Shown here: piece after piece, positions 54,345 to 62,760 of the stretch
Layout: every line of letters starts with the position of its first letter
How positions within the stretch are numbered: the stretch's first letter is position 1
Assembly (NCBI RefSeq): GCF_004363005.1
Contig: NZ_SNYH01000002.1
Span: 372,001-436,000 of the forward strand
Length of the DNA: 64,000 nt
Source of the DNA: Tenacibaculum caenipelagi
GTDB lineage: Bacteria > Bacteroidota > Bacteroidia > Flavobacteriales > Flavobacteriaceae
Direction: 5' to 3'
The notes under the pieces: model-generated
Databases searched by the model: none
What the model was told of the DNA's origin: nothing
Seen by the model: the letters and a program-made list of their open reading frames with translations, nothing else
Translations under genes and position numbers: made by a program

Positions 54345-56267
54345 TTAAACATGATTATGAACAAAACCTAGAGAGGAATAGTCTGTTAATTGTGTATTGA
54401 AATTTATGGGAATTGATATTTTTATGCAAGTGCCTTCTCCTAGTTTTGTGGTTATTTCAATTTTACTATTTAGTTTTTTCGCTCTTGAATGGATATTTTT
54501 TAATCCTATTCCATTATTTTCTTTAGTAGAATCGAAACCAATTCCATTGTCTTTTACATCAATTACCAAATTTGTACTTTCTTTATAAATACTAAGCTCT
54601 ACATTGGTAGCTTTGGCATGTTTAATACAGTTTTGAAGAATTTCTTGAAGAATTCGGTAGATATTATGTTTAATTTTCTCATTAATATCCGTCAATATAA
54701 TAGTCTTAGCAATATCTATATTGTATTCAAAACTCCCTATCTTACTTTTCTCTTCGAATAGCTCTATAAGTACTAACTTGAAATTGTCAGATTCGTTAAT
54801 GTTATAACTCAGTTTATGTGAAACGAGTCTTATTTCTTTTTCTATGTTTTGAAGTTCGTTTAATAAGTGTTGATGTTTATTGAGCTCTTCACAATCTCCT
54901 TTTAAATTTAAAAAACCTAAACTAAGTCGTGTTCCAAATAACTTACTTAAAACACCATCGTGTAGTTCTTGTGCTATCCTGTCTCTTTCTAAATATTTTG
55001 CTTTTGTTTTTTGTAATTGAGTTTGATATAGTAATTGTTTCTTTCTTAGAGCAAAAAACAAAGAACCAATAGCTAAGCCTAACAAACTTATAATAGCTAG
55101 TAACCAGCCTATTAGTTTTTGTTGTTTTTGTCGAGTTATTTCTTCTTTAGTTCTTTTGTTTTCTGATTTTAAAAGTGTGTTTTCTTTTTCTTTTATATCT
55201 GTTTCGTATCGAATTTTAGCAAACTGATTTTTTAATTGTCGTTCGTTTTGAAATAAACTATCATTTAAAGTAATATATTCTTGTAAATATTGTTTTGATT
55301 GTTTTCCTGTTGTTAAGTCTGAAAGGTTTTGTAGAGCTTCTAACCATTTTTTATTATTGTGGGTATGTTTGGCATATTTTAAAGCCTCTTTGGAGTGAAA
55401 TATAGCTTTTTTTATTTGGTTATGGTCTTTGTGATAATCTGCTAAGTTTATGTGAGTTGTACTTAGCGCATAATAATTTTTTAATTTTTCCCAAATACCA
55501 AGAACTTCATTATATTGTGCTAATACATTTTCTCTTTTTTCTAATAGAAAATTGCTAGCGGCTACGTTCTCTAATAATAAAGCATAATTTACAGGATACC
55601 TTTCTTGAATCCGATCAAAAGCCAAACCTCTTTTAAAATATTCTATCGCTCTTTTATGTTGATTTCTTCTTTGATATAGTATACCAATGTTATTTACTAT
55701 AAAAAGAAAACCTGTATCATTCTTGTTTACTTTGTTAATTTCAAGGGCTTTTCTGTAATATTTTAAGGCGTCTTTTTTTTGATTGAGTGCCTCAGAAGTA
55801 AGTCCAAGATTATTATATACCCTTTCTAAATAAGTTAATGATTTTATAGGTTCTAAATAATTCAGAGCCTCTATAGCACTGATTTCACCACCTAAATAAT
55901 CTTTTGTTTCTCTTTGTAAATTGGCTAAACTTAACAGACGCCTACCAACAGCTAAGGAATCATTTAATTGTTTGGAAATATCCTTGGAAAAATGATAATA
56001 ATAAAAAGCACTATCGTTGGTATAAGTGAGTTTATTTTCTAAAGCTTTAAAATGAAAATATTTGGCAAGTAAGATAGAGTCTTTGGTTTCTTTATATAAA
56101 GAATCAACTTGCAGCGTAATTTTTTTTAATAAGGGAAGTTTTTTGTTAAAAAAAGCTTGTCTTCCATTTTCTATAAGTTCTTTTTTAAATACAATAATTG
56201 TGGAGTCTTTTTCTTGGGAAAAAATAGTAGTAAAAATTAAAAAAAATGTTAGAAATAGTAATCGCAT
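54345..56267 (-). CDS. TPR-containing sensor histidine kinase, kinase 2 (paralogue of kinase 1)
   Basis: 640 residues with signal peptide (LLFLTFFLIFTTIFSQE), TPRs (about 80-340), coiled coil, membrane helix (LIGWLLAIISLLGLAIGSLFF, about 398-418), HisKA_3 with His in RIAQELHDGVLSKLFGTR, and HATPase_c with DNGIGFD and GIGLKNIHSRAKKLNSKIEI. It is strongly similar along its whole length to kinase 1 (for example both contain KNQFAKIRYETD), so the two arose by duplication. Its kinase domain differs more (LHDGVLSKLFG versus LHDEVAGDLRL). No regulator gene is beside it, so it is an orphan here. Sequence ends three bases from mutS. Confidence 0.9.
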   Translation of the reverse strand: MRLLFLTFFLIFTTIFSQEKDSTIIVFKKELIENGRQAFFNKKLPLLKKITLQVDSLYKETKDSILLAKYFHFKALENKLTYTNDSAFYYYHFSKDISKQLNDSLAVGRRLLSLANLQRETKDYLGGEISAIEALNYLEPIKSLTYLERVYNNLGLTSEALNQKKDALKYYRKALEINKVNKNDTGFLFIVNNIGILYQRRNQHKRAIEYFKRGLAFDRIQERYPVNYALLLENVAASNFLLEKRENVLAQYNEVLGIWEKLKNYYALSTTHINLADYHKDHNQIKKAIFHSKEALKYAKHTHNNKKWLEALQNLSDLTTGKQSKQYLQEYITLNDSLFQNERQLKNQFAKIRYETDIKEKENTLLKSENKRTKEEITRQKQQKLIGWLLAIISLLGLAIGSLFFALRKKQLLYQTQLQKTKAKYLERDRIAQELHDGVLSKLFGTRLSLGFLNLKGDCEELNKHQHLLNELQNIEKEIRLVSHKLSYNINESDNFKLVLIELFEEKSKIGSFEYNIDIAKTIILTDINEKIKHNIYRILQEILQNCIKHAKATNVELSIYKESTNLVIDVKDNGIGFDSTKENNGIGLKNIHSRAKKLNSKIEITTKLGEGTCIKISIPINFNTQLTDYSSLGFVHNHV

Positions 56268-56430
56268 ATTTTTATTAAAATAAGTGATCTAAAAATAGGT
56301 TTTTAAATTTTATTCCGTCATTTATTTTTAATTAATAAGTAAGTATTACTAGTAAGATTACATTATAAAAGCCTATTTGCTAATCAAAAATAAGTATTGT
56401 TAAAGCTACAGAATCAATATTGAATATTAC

Positions 56431-56438
56431 TATTTTTG
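56431..56438 (+). promoter_or_regulatory. -7 box TATTTTTG for the MATE gene
   Basis: Perfect TAnnTTTG, 11 bases before the ATG at 56450. It lies after the in-frame TTG at 56420, which therefore is not the start. Confidence 0.55.
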
Positions 56439-56449
56439 ATTTCTGTATT

Positions 56450-57784
56450 ATGAATCACGACATTAGCTTTAAACATATCAATAAACTAGCATTTCCTGCT
56501 TTGGTGGCAGGTGTTGCTGAGCCGTTACTTTCTACAACCGATTTAGCTATTGTTGGAAATATAGAGTACGACGCTACTGAAAGTATTGCTGCGATTGGTA
56601 TTGTAGGAGCTTTTTTATCGATGTTAATTTGGGTGTTTGGACAAACCCGTAGTGGAATTTCTTCCATTGTTTCTCAATATCTAGGAGCGAATAAACTCAA
56701 CGAAGTTAAAAATTTACCTGCTCAAGCTATTGTTATTGTATTAGGAGTAAGTGCTCTTATTTTAGGGTTGAGTTATCCGTTTTCCAAAGAAATTTTTGAG
56801 CTTTATAATGCTTCTGGAACGATTTTAGAATACTCAGTAGAATATTATAAAATTCGTGTTTTTGGGTTTCCGTTTACGCTTTTTACCATTGCAATCTTTG
56901 GTACATTTAGAGGCTTGCAAAACACCTATTATCCGATGGTAATTGCTTTGATAGGTACTGTTATAAATATTGGATTAGATGTTGTATTGGTGTATGGTGT
57001 AGAAGGATACATTCCAGCAATGTACATTCAAGGGGCAGCTTATGCTAGTGTAATTGCACAAATTGTTATGGCATCAATTTCGACAGTATTATTACTAAAG
57101 AAGACCGATATTCCGTTAAAATTTAGCCTGCCGTTTAACTCAGAAATACCTAAGTTTATCGTAATGGTATTGAATCTTTTTGTAAGAACAATAGCGCTAA
57201 ATGTCGCGTTGTATTTCGGAACCTCTTACGCAACCAACTATGGTGATGCCTATATTGCAGCGTATACAATTGGTTTTAACTTGTGGTTAATGGGAGCTTT
57301 TATGATTGATGGTTATTCTTCCGCAGGAAATATGTTGTCAGGAAAATTATTGGGAGCAAAAGCTTACAAAACTCTGGTAATTTTGGGAAATCGATTAATT
57401 ACTTACGGATTGCTTTTTGGTTTGTTTTTAGCAATAGTTGGCTTTGTGTTATATCAATTTATAGGAAGAGTGTTTACTAAAGAACCAGAGGTATTGGAAC
57501 AGTTTTACAATGTGTTTTGGATTGTTTTACTTATGCAACCAGTATGTGCTATTGCCTTTATTTATGATGGGATGTTTAAAGGAATGGGAGAAATGAAATA
57601 CTTGAGAAATGTATTGTTATTAGCAACAGGACTTGCATTTATTCCAACGTTATTATTTTTTGATTCTTTGGACTATAAACTGTATGCTATTTGGATTGCT
57701 TTTTTCTTATGGATGATTGCCAGAGCTGTTCCGCTCATTATAAAGTTTAGAAGTAAATTTTTACCACTTGCTCAAAAAGCGTAA
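56450..57784 (+). CDS. MATE family efflux transporter
   Basis: 444-residue integral membrane protein with twelve helices in two related halves. N-terminal half: KLAFPALVAGVAEPLLSTTDLAIVGNI and QTRSGISSIVSQYLGANKLNEVKNL, the MATE-type G-A-x-Q/E pattern; second half: FMIDGYSSAGNMLSGKLLGAKAYKTL. Exchanges organic cations or drugs for Na+ or H+. Upstream ATG is fixed by the -7 box. Enoyl-CoA hydratase follows after 21 bp, so the two are probably in one transcript, an unusual pairing. Confidence 0.92.
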   Translation: MNHDISFKHINKLAFPALVAGVAEPLLSTTDLAIVGNIEYDATESIAAIGIVGAFLSMLIWVFGQTRSGISSIVSQYLGANKLNEVKNLPAQAIVIVLGVSALILGLSYPFSKEIFELYNASGTILEYSVEYYKIRVFGFPFTLFTIAIFGTFRGLQNTYYPMVIALIGTVINIGLDVVLVYGVEGYIPAMYIQGAAYASVIAQIVMASISTVLLLKKTDIPLKFSLPFNSEIPKFIVMVLNLFVRTIALNVALYFGTSYATNYGDAYIAAYTIGFNLWLMGAFMIDGYSSAGNMLSGKLLGAKAYKTLVILGNRLITYGLLFGLFLAIVGFVLYQFIGRVFTKEPEVLEQFYNVFWIVLLMQPVCAIAFIYDGMFKGMGEMKYLRNVLLLATGLAFIPTLLFFDSLDYKLYAIWIAFFLWMIARAVPLIIKFRSKFLPLAQKA

Positions 57785-57805
57785 TTTTGAACAAACAATA
57801 AGCAA

Positions 57806-58573
57806 ATGACTACAACTAGAGAAAACGGAAGTTTATATACTCATATTGAAAATAAAGTAGCAACGGTTGAATTTGGACATCCTGCAAGTAATTCTTTTCC
57901 TAGTGTACTATTAGAGCGTTTAGCTAATGAATTAGATAAACTTTCTATTAATGATGAGGTTTCTGTAATCGTATTAAAATCAGAAGGAGATAGGGCTTTT
58001 TGTGCTGGAGCTTCTTTTGATGAATTGGTAGCGATTGATAATTTAACGGATGGAAAAGCTTTTTTCTCAGGCTTTGCGAATGTAATCAATGCGATGCGCC
58101 GTTGTTCAAAACTAATAGTAGGTAGAGTACAAGGAAAAACTGTAGGTGGTGGAGTAGGATTAGCAGCTGCTTGTGATTATGTATTGGCTACAGAACAAGC
58201 CGCTATTAAACTTTCTGAGTTTACAATTGGTATTGGTCCATTTGTAATTGCGCCTGCTGTTGAACGTAAAATAAGCGTAAGTGGATTAGCGGAGCTAACC
58301 TTAGATGCTACTAGTTGGAAAAATGCGTATTGGGCAAAAGAAAAAGGCTTGTATGCACGTGTTTTTGAAACACAAAGTGAATTAGATAAAGAAGTAGAAA
58401 TTTTATCAGAAAAATTAGCTTCTTATAATCCTGAAGCGTTAGCAGAAATGAAAAAGGCACTCTGGAAAGGAACCGAACATTGGGAAGAGTTATTAATAGA
58501 ACGTGCTGAAACCTCTGGTAAGCTTGTATTATCAGAATTTACGAAAAAGGCATTAGAAAAATTTAAAAAATAA
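57806..58573 (+). CDS. Enoyl-CoA hydratase/isomerase family protein
   Basis: 255-residue crotonase-fold protein. Oxyanion-hole motifs: FCAGASFDELV (first) and VQGKTVGGGVGLAAACDYVLATEQAAIKLSE (second). The position of the usual catalytic Glu in the second half (LSEFTIGIGPFVIAPAVERKI) differs from hydratases such as E. coli FadB, so the reaction (hydratase, isomerase or methylglutaconyl-CoA hydratase) is uncertain. Follows the MATE gene and is followed after 2 bp by the first tiny membrane protein. Confidence 0.9.
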   Translation: MTTTRENGSLYTHIENKVATVEFGHPASNSFPSVLLERLANELDKLSINDEVSVIVLKSEGDRAFCAGASFDELVAIDNLTDGKAFFSGFANVINAMRRCSKLIVGRVQGKTVGGGVGLAAACDYVLATEQAAIKLSEFTIGIGPFVIAPAVERKISVSGLAELTLDATSWKNAYWAKEKGLYARVFETQSELDKEVEILSEKLASYNPEALAEMKKALWKGTEHWEELLIERAETSGKLVLSEFTKKALEKFKK

Positions 58574-58575
58574 GA

Positions 58576-58749
58576 ATGTTTTTATTTCAAGATGTAAAAA
58601 ATACAATTACCTATAAAACAGGGTATGTGGTAGGACAATGGATAGCCCATAATCCTATATTAGCGGTATTGACTGGAGCAGTGTTTTCAGTAGGTTTTGT
58701 ATGGGTTTTAACAAAAGTTGTAAAACAAATTCGTATTTTCGGCGAATAA
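58576..58749 (+). CDS. Small membrane protein, 57 aa
   Basis: ATG at 58576, two bases after the hydratase stop, to TAA at 58747-58749. A hydrophobic helix at about 25-47 (IAHNPILAVLTGAVFSVGFVWVL) is followed by a positive segment TKVVKQIRIFGE. The tight spacing to genes on both sides strongly suggests it is a real gene of one operon (MATE, hydratase, this gene, next gene). No family recognised. Confidence 0.65.
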   Translation: MFLFQDVKNTITYKTGYVVGQWIAHNPILAVLTGAVFSVGFVWVLTKVVKQIRIFGE

Positions 58750-58761
58750 AAATAGAATATT

Positions 58762-58860
58762 ATGGGCGGGGATTATTTATTTGCCATTTTAGCAGCAGGT
58801 GTAGCTGTTGTGTATTTCTTTAACAAGTATAGAGCAAACAAGAAATTTAAAAGAAAATAA
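58762..58860 (+). CDS. Very small membrane protein, 32 aa
   Basis: ATG at 58762 to TAA at 58858-58860: a short MGGDY, a helix LFAILAAGVAVVYFF, then a strongly basic tail NKYRANKKFKRK. Twelve bases after the previous small gene. The hydrophobic helix with a positively charged end suggests a single-pass inner-membrane peptide; no family recognised. Confidence 0.6.
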   Translation: MGGDYLFAILAAGVAVVYFFNKYRANKKFKRK

Positions 58861-58939
58861 GATTAGTACAATTCGATACTTAGAGAAAAATAATCTTTTT
58901 TAAAATTTATTTCATCACTTCTTTTGAAATAGGGAACTT

Positions 58940-59392
58940 ATGAGCAAGATTAGAATTACCAAGCAGTTTAATTTTGAAACTGGACATGCGTTGTATGGTT
59001 ATGATGGAAAGTGTAAAAATGTTCACGGACATAGTTATAAACTTTCGGTAACAGTAATAGGTTCACCAATCACAGATACATCGAATGTTAAGTATGGTAT
59101 GGTTATAGATTTTGGAGATCTAAAAAAGATTGTAAAAGAAGAAATCGTTGATGTTTTTGATCATGCTACCGTGTTTAATAAGAACACGCCACATGTAGAG
59201 TTAGCAAAAGAGTTAAAAGATCGTGATCACCACGTTATTTTGGTAGATTACCAGCCAACCAGCGAAATGATGGTAATTGATTTTGCTAAGAAAATTCAGA
59301 GTCGTTTACCAGGAAATATTAAACTACACGCAATTAAACTACAAGAAACAGAAACTAGTTTTGCAGAGTGGTATGCTGCAGATAATGAGTAA
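58940..59392 (+). CDS. queD: 6-carboxytetrahydropterin/6-pyruvoyl-tetrahydropterin synthase family protein
   Basis: 150-residue zinc enzyme of the PTPS fold. The N-terminal zinc and catalytic pattern ETGHALYGYDGKCKNVHGHSYKL contains His in GHAL and H-x-H, with Cys in CKNVHGH; the second half has VIDFGDLKKIV and FDHATVF, then LQETETSFAEWY with the catalytic Glu. This suits QueD, which makes 6-carboxytetrahydropterin for queuosine; a biopterin or folate role is not excluded. Gene starts 79 bp after the tiny genes. Confidence 0.88.
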   Translation: MSKIRITKQFNFETGHALYGYDGKCKNVHGHSYKLSVTVIGSPITDTSNVKYGMVIDFGDLKKIVKEEIVDVFDHATVFNKNTPHVELAKELKDRDHHVILVDYQPTSEMMVIDFAKKIQSRLPGNIKLHAIKLQETETSFAEWYAADNE

Positions 59393-59425
59393 ATAAATCA
59401 AGTTAATTAATGAGGAATATTATAA

Positions 59426-60067
59426 TTACTTCCCATTAAACTCATTCATTGTATTTGCCAAACCTGCATTGATAAATGAAGTAACTGCATTAACAGAAAT
59501 TGGTATGCGTTCAATCATAACGCTTTCTTCTTCTGGAGTCCATTCTCCTAATACATAATCAACTTGTCGCCCTTTAGAGTAGTCTGAACCAACTCCAAAG
59601 CGAAAACGAGGGTATGCGCCAGTATTAAACTTATCTTGGATGTCTTTTAATCCGTTATGTCCGCCAGAACTTCCTTTCCCTTTGATACGAAGTTTTCCGA
59701 AGTCGATATTTAAATCATCAGTAATAACCAGTAAGTTTTCTACCTGAATATTTTCTTTTTGCATCCAGTATTTAACCGCTTTTCCACTTAAATTCATATA
59801 AGTGTTTGGTTTTAAAACAAGAACTGTCTTTCCTTTAATTTTAAGTTTAGCAATATCACCTAGTTTTTCGGTCTCAAAAGAACCTCCGTGCTCTTTTACA
59901 AAAGCATCAGCGATTTTAAAACCAATATTGTGACGTGTGTTGTGATATTTTTCACCAATATTACCTAAACCTACGATTAAAAATTTCTTCATCAAATTGT
60001 TTTCTATAGCTGTTGATTGTGTTTTAGAAAAGCCAAATGTTTTTTTCAAAAAGGCATAAAAAATCAT
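59426..60067 (-). CDS. pth: Peptidyl-tRNA hydrolase
   Basis: Releases tRNA from prematurely dropped peptidyl-tRNA. Motifs: KFLIVGLGNIGEKYHNTRHNIGFKIADAF with the catalytic His of NTRHN, then KPNTYMNLSGKAV, LLVITDDLNIDFGKLRIKGKGSSGGHNGLKDI. The frame begins at ATG 60067 with a 25-residue extension (MIFYAFLKKTFGFSKTQ) before MKKFLIVGLGN at 59992. A -7 box (60072-60079) sits five bases before 60067, and extended N-termini occur in flavobacterial Pth from memory, so I keep 60067; 59992 is the alternative. Confidence 0.96.
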   Translation of the reverse strand: MIFYAFLKKTFGFSKTQSTAIENNLMKKFLIVGLGNIGEKYHNTRHNIGFKIADAFVKEHGGSFETEKLGDIAKLKIKGKTVLVLKPNTYMNLSGKAVKYWMQKENIQVENLLVITDDLNIDFGKLRIKGKGSSGGHNGLKDIQDKFNTGAYPRFRFGVGSDYSKGRQVDYVLGEWTPEEESVMIERIPISVNAVTSFINAGLANTMNEFNGK

Positions 60068-60071
60068 GAGG

Positions 60072-60079
60072 CAAAAATA
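60072..60079 (-). promoter_or_regulatory. -7 box TATTTTTG for pth
   Basis: Minus-strand TAnnTTTG, four bases before the ATG at 60067, between the rplY terminator and pth. Confidence 0.5.
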
Positions 60080-60110
60080 AAAAAAGCGCTACACATGGTA
60101 ACGCTTTTTG
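60079..60110 (-). terminator. Terminator after rplY
   Basis: AAAAAGCGTTAC/TGTAGCGCTTTTT stem on the minus strand with T-run. Confidence 0.82.
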
Positions 60111-60130
60111 TAAACTTAACTAAGGAAGTC

Positions 60131-60706
60131 TTATTTTTCTGCTTCAGCTGCTGCTTTTGCCGCGTTACGAGACATACGAACTTGAGCAACTACTGTGTTA
60201 TCTGGGTGTAAAATTGTATAGTTATCGTTCTTTAACGTAGTAACATATAACTTATTACCAATTTGTAACTCAGTAATATCAGCTTCGATAAAATCTGGTA
60301 AGTTAGCTGGTAATGCTTTTACTCTTAATTTACGTAAGTTGTGACGTAAAGCTCCACCAATCATAACACCTTTAGAACTACCTACTAAACGTACTGGAAT
60401 TTCCATAGTTACTGCTTTGTCTTCGAATAACTGATAGAAATCTACGTGTAAAATACTATCGTTTACTGGGTGAAATTGGATGTCTTGTAATACAGCATTG
60501 TATGTTACACCATCTAATTCAATCGTAGCAGTAAATACATCTGGAGTATATACTAATGGTTTGAACGCTTTTTCATCTGCTGAAAAGTGAACAGGCTTGT
60601 CTCCTCCGTATAATACGCAAGGAACCTTTCCAGCATTACGTAAGGCTTTTGTAGCTTTTTTACCTACGCTTTCTCTTTGAGATCCTTTGATTGTAATTGA
60701 TTTCAT
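60131..60706 (-). CDS. rplY: 50S ribosomal protein L25 (CTC-type)
   Basis: Binds 5S rRNA. 191 residues: N-terminal L25 domain ([35 protein letters not shown]...[29 protein letters not shown]) and C-terminal TL5/CTC beta-domain ([27 protein letters not shown]). The final Ala/Glu-rich tail [11 protein letters not shown] is common in Bacteroidota. Lies 21 bp after prs in the same direction; the pair prs-rplY is a known arrangement. Confidence 0.97.
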   Translation of the reverse strand: MKSITIKGSQRESVGKKATKALRNAGKVPCVLYGGDKPVHFSADEKAFKPLVYTPDVFTATIELDGVTYNAVLQDIQFHPVNDSILHVDFYQLFEDKAVTMEIPVRLVGSSKGVMIGGALRHNLRKLRVKALPANLPDFIEADITELQIGNKLYVTTLKNDNYTILHPDNTVVAQVRMSRNAAKAAAEAEK

Positions 60707-60727
60707 TACTTTGTTTATTAAATTTAT

Positions 60728-61669
60728 TTACATTAAAAATTGATCGCTAATAGATGTATTGTCTTGAACTTTATGCATCACATCAGCGAATAAAGCGGCG
60801 CAAGATACAACTTTTATTTTAGAAATGTTCCTTTTTAAAGGAATTGTATCTGAGACAATTAACTCAGTTAATTGCGAATTTTGAATTCTTTCGTAAGCAT
60901 TTCCTGAAAGAATTGGATGTGTACAAATAGCACGTACACTTTTTGCACCTCTTTCTATCATTAAATCGGCAGCTTTGGTTAAGGTTCCTCCTGTATCAAT
61001 CATGTCGTCAACAAGAATTACGTTTTTACCTTTTACTTCACCAATTAATTCCATATGTGCTATTACATTGGCTTTTTGGCGTTGCTTGTAGCATATAACC
61101 ACATCACTTTCTAAATATTTAGAATATGCATAGGCTCTTTTTGAACCACCCATATCTGGAGAAGCAATGGTTAAGTTATCTAAATTTAAGCTTTTAACAT
61201 AAGGTAAAAAGATAGTAGAAGCAAATAAGTGGTCTACTGGCTTTTCAAAGAAACCTTGAATTTGATCAGCATGTAAATCCATGGTCATAATTCTAGTAGC
61301 TCCAGCAGTTTCCAATAGTTTTGCTACCAATTTAGCACCAATAGCTACACGCGGTTTATCTTTTCTGTCTTGACGAGCCCATCCAAAATAAGGCATTACT
61401 GCTGTAATGTGTCTTGCAGATGCACGTTTAGCAGCATCACACATAAGTAACATTTCCATTAAATTATCTGTTGAAGGGAAAGTAGATCCTACAAGAAATA
61501 CTCTACGACCTCTTACAGATTCTTCAAAAGCAGGCTGAAACTCACCGTCACTAAAGTGTGTAGTAATTACATTTCCTAGTTCAACTCCGTATTCTCTAGC
61601 AATTTCTTCTGCTAATTCAATACTTTGTGAACAGGCAAAAATTTTTGGGCTTAATTGATTTGTAGCCAT
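60728..61669 (-). CDS. prs: Ribose-phosphate pyrophosphokinase
   Basis: Makes PRPP from ribose 5-phosphate and ATP. 313 residues with the class I landmarks: NVITTHFSDGEF, GRRVFLVGSTFPSTDNLMEMLLM, PYFGWARQDRKDKPRVAIGAKLVAKLLETAGATRIMTMDLHADQIQGFF (flexible loop and metal-binding DLH), and PRPP-binding VILVDDMIDTGGTLTKAADLM. Precedes rplY; own -7 box at 61708. Confidence 0.98.
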   Translation of the reverse strand: MATNQLSPKIFACSQSIELAEEIAREYGVELGNVITTHFSDGEFQPAFEESVRGRRVFLVGSTFPSTDNLMEMLLMCDAAKRASARHITAVMPYFGWARQDRKDKPRVAIGAKLVAKLLETAGATRIMTMDLHADQIQGFFEKPVDHLFASTIFLPYVKSLNLDNLTIASPDMGGSKRAYAYSKYLESDVVICYKQRQKANVIAHMELIGEVKGKNVILVDDMIDTGGTLTKAADLMIERGAKSVRAICTHPILSGNAYERIQNSQLTELIVSDTIPLKRNISKIKVVSCAALFADVMHKVQDNTSISDQFLM

Positions 61670-61707
61670 TTACAAAAAGATATTTATAGTTAGTGTTGTT
61701 GTTGAGG

Positions 61708-61715
61708 CAAAAATA
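61708..61715 (-). promoter_or_regulatory. -7 box TATTTTTG for prs
   Basis: Minus-strand TAnnTTTG, 38 bases before the ATG at 61669. Confidence 0.55.
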
Positions 61716-61760
61716 AAACTATTTTAAGAGTTTAAAAGATATTTTAAATGAAATATTTTA

Positions 61761-61768
61761 TAGATTTG
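61761..61768 (+). promoter_or_regulatory. -7 box TAGATTTG for tRNA-Leu
   Basis: Perfect TAnnTTTG, 11 bases before the mature 5' end. Confidence 0.6.
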
Positions 61769-61779
61769 CACTCACCAAA

Positions 61780-61863
61780 GCCAAAGTGGTGGAATTGGTA
61801 GACACGTCGGATTCAAAATCCGATGCTCGCAAGGGCGTGTGGGTTCGAGTCCCACCTTTGGTA
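61780..61863 (+). tRNA. tRNA-Leu (anticodon CAA)
   Basis: Acceptor GCCAAAG/CTTTGGT, D arm with GGTAGAC, anticodon stem TCGGA/TCCGA with loop TTCAAAA (CAA at 34-36, reads UUG), long variable arm, T arm GTGGG-TTCGAGT-CCCAC. CCA is not encoded. A class II tRNA of 84 nt. Confidence 0.96.
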
Positions 61864-61872
61864 CTATAATAA

Positions 61873-61913
61873 AAACAACTCTCTTAAACTTCAAGTTAAG
61901 AGAGTTGTTTCAT
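61873..61913 (+). terminator. Terminator after tRNA-Leu
   Basis: Perfect 15-bp stem AAACAACTCTCTTAA/TTAAGAGAGTTGTTT with loop ACTTCAAG. Confidence 0.9.
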
Positions 61914-62005
61914 TTTAAATGGTTTACACCTTATAGTTTTTGAAGTAATTAAGTATATCCTAGTTTATATAGTGTACATTATTTGTTATAGGTTAAGAAT
62001 ATTCT

Positions 62006-62680
62006 TTATTTAGATAATAGTTCTATCATTTTAAGAGCTACACCAGGAGCAGATGCTGGGTTTTGCCCTGTAACTAAATTACCATCATGTATTACGTAGG
62101 GTTCAAAAGGGTTAGTATATGAAAAAACAGCACCTTGTTTTATTAGTTCTTCATCAAGCATAAAAGGAATTATGCCTCCAAGTGTGTGTTTATCTATTTT
62201 CTCTTCAGCTTTTGTAAAAGAATTGATTTTTTTACCCGCTAACAAATAACTACCATCTGTTAGTTTGACATTGAGTAAGGCAGCTGGTCCGTGACAAACT
62301 GCTCCTATAACTCTTCCATTTTCATAAGTGTTTCGGATAACAGACTTAACCAATGGGTTGTTAACCATGTCATTCATCAAACCTAACCCTCCAGGGAAGA
62401 AAATAGCATCGTATGCTGTTACATCAATATTACTTAATTTATGACTGAAGTTAAGTCTTTTAAATCCGTTACTTTTTTTAAAAGTTTTACTAACTTCATG
62501 ATTTTCATTATACCCAACATATGGAGGAGATCCTCCTAGAATACTGGCGAAATCGACTGTGATATTATTATGAATAAAATGAAAATAAGGGTCAGCAATT
62601 TCTGAAAATTCGTACCCTGCTGCTCGTTTTTCTGTGCCTGTTTTATTGGTGCTTGTTACAATAAATAATATGTGCTTCAT
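62006..62680 (-). CDS. DJ-1/PfpI family protein (Hsp31-like)
   Basis: 224-residue protein of the class I glutamine amidotransferase-like superfamily. The nucleophile elbow is GAVCHGPAALLNVKL (Cys in VCHG), and the early part (EFSEIADPYFHFIHNNITVDFASILGG) and GRVIGAVCHGP suit Hsp31-like glyoxalase III/deglycase enzymes. The usual third residue of the triad is not fixed by eye. The reaction, often detoxifying methylglyoxal, is inferred. It follows the tautomerase gene in the same direction with a terminator between, so it may have its own promoter. Confidence 0.88.
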   Translation of the reverse strand: MKHILFIVTSTNKTGTEKRAAGYEFSEIADPYFHFIHNNITVDFASILGGSPPYVGYNENHEVSKTFKKSNGFKRLNFSHKLSNIDVTAYDAIFFPGGLGLMNDMVNNPLVKSVIRNTYENGRVIGAVCHGPAALLNVKLTDGSYLLAGKKINSFTKAEEKIDKHTLGGIIPFMLDEELIKQGAVFSYTNPFEPYVIHDGNLVTGQNPASAPGVALKMIELLSK

Positions 62681-62700
62681 TTTATGAGTTTTTAATTAAC

Positions 62701-62737
62701 AAAAACCTTGGTATATAGCTGTACAACCAAGGTTTTT
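62701..62737 (-). terminator. Terminator after tautomerase gene
   Basis: Perfect 12-bp stem AAAAACCTTGGT/ACCAAGGTTTTT, loop of 13 bases, T-run on the minus strand. Confidence 0.85.
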
Positions 62738-62760
62738 ATTGTTTTAATAATTAAGAATAA

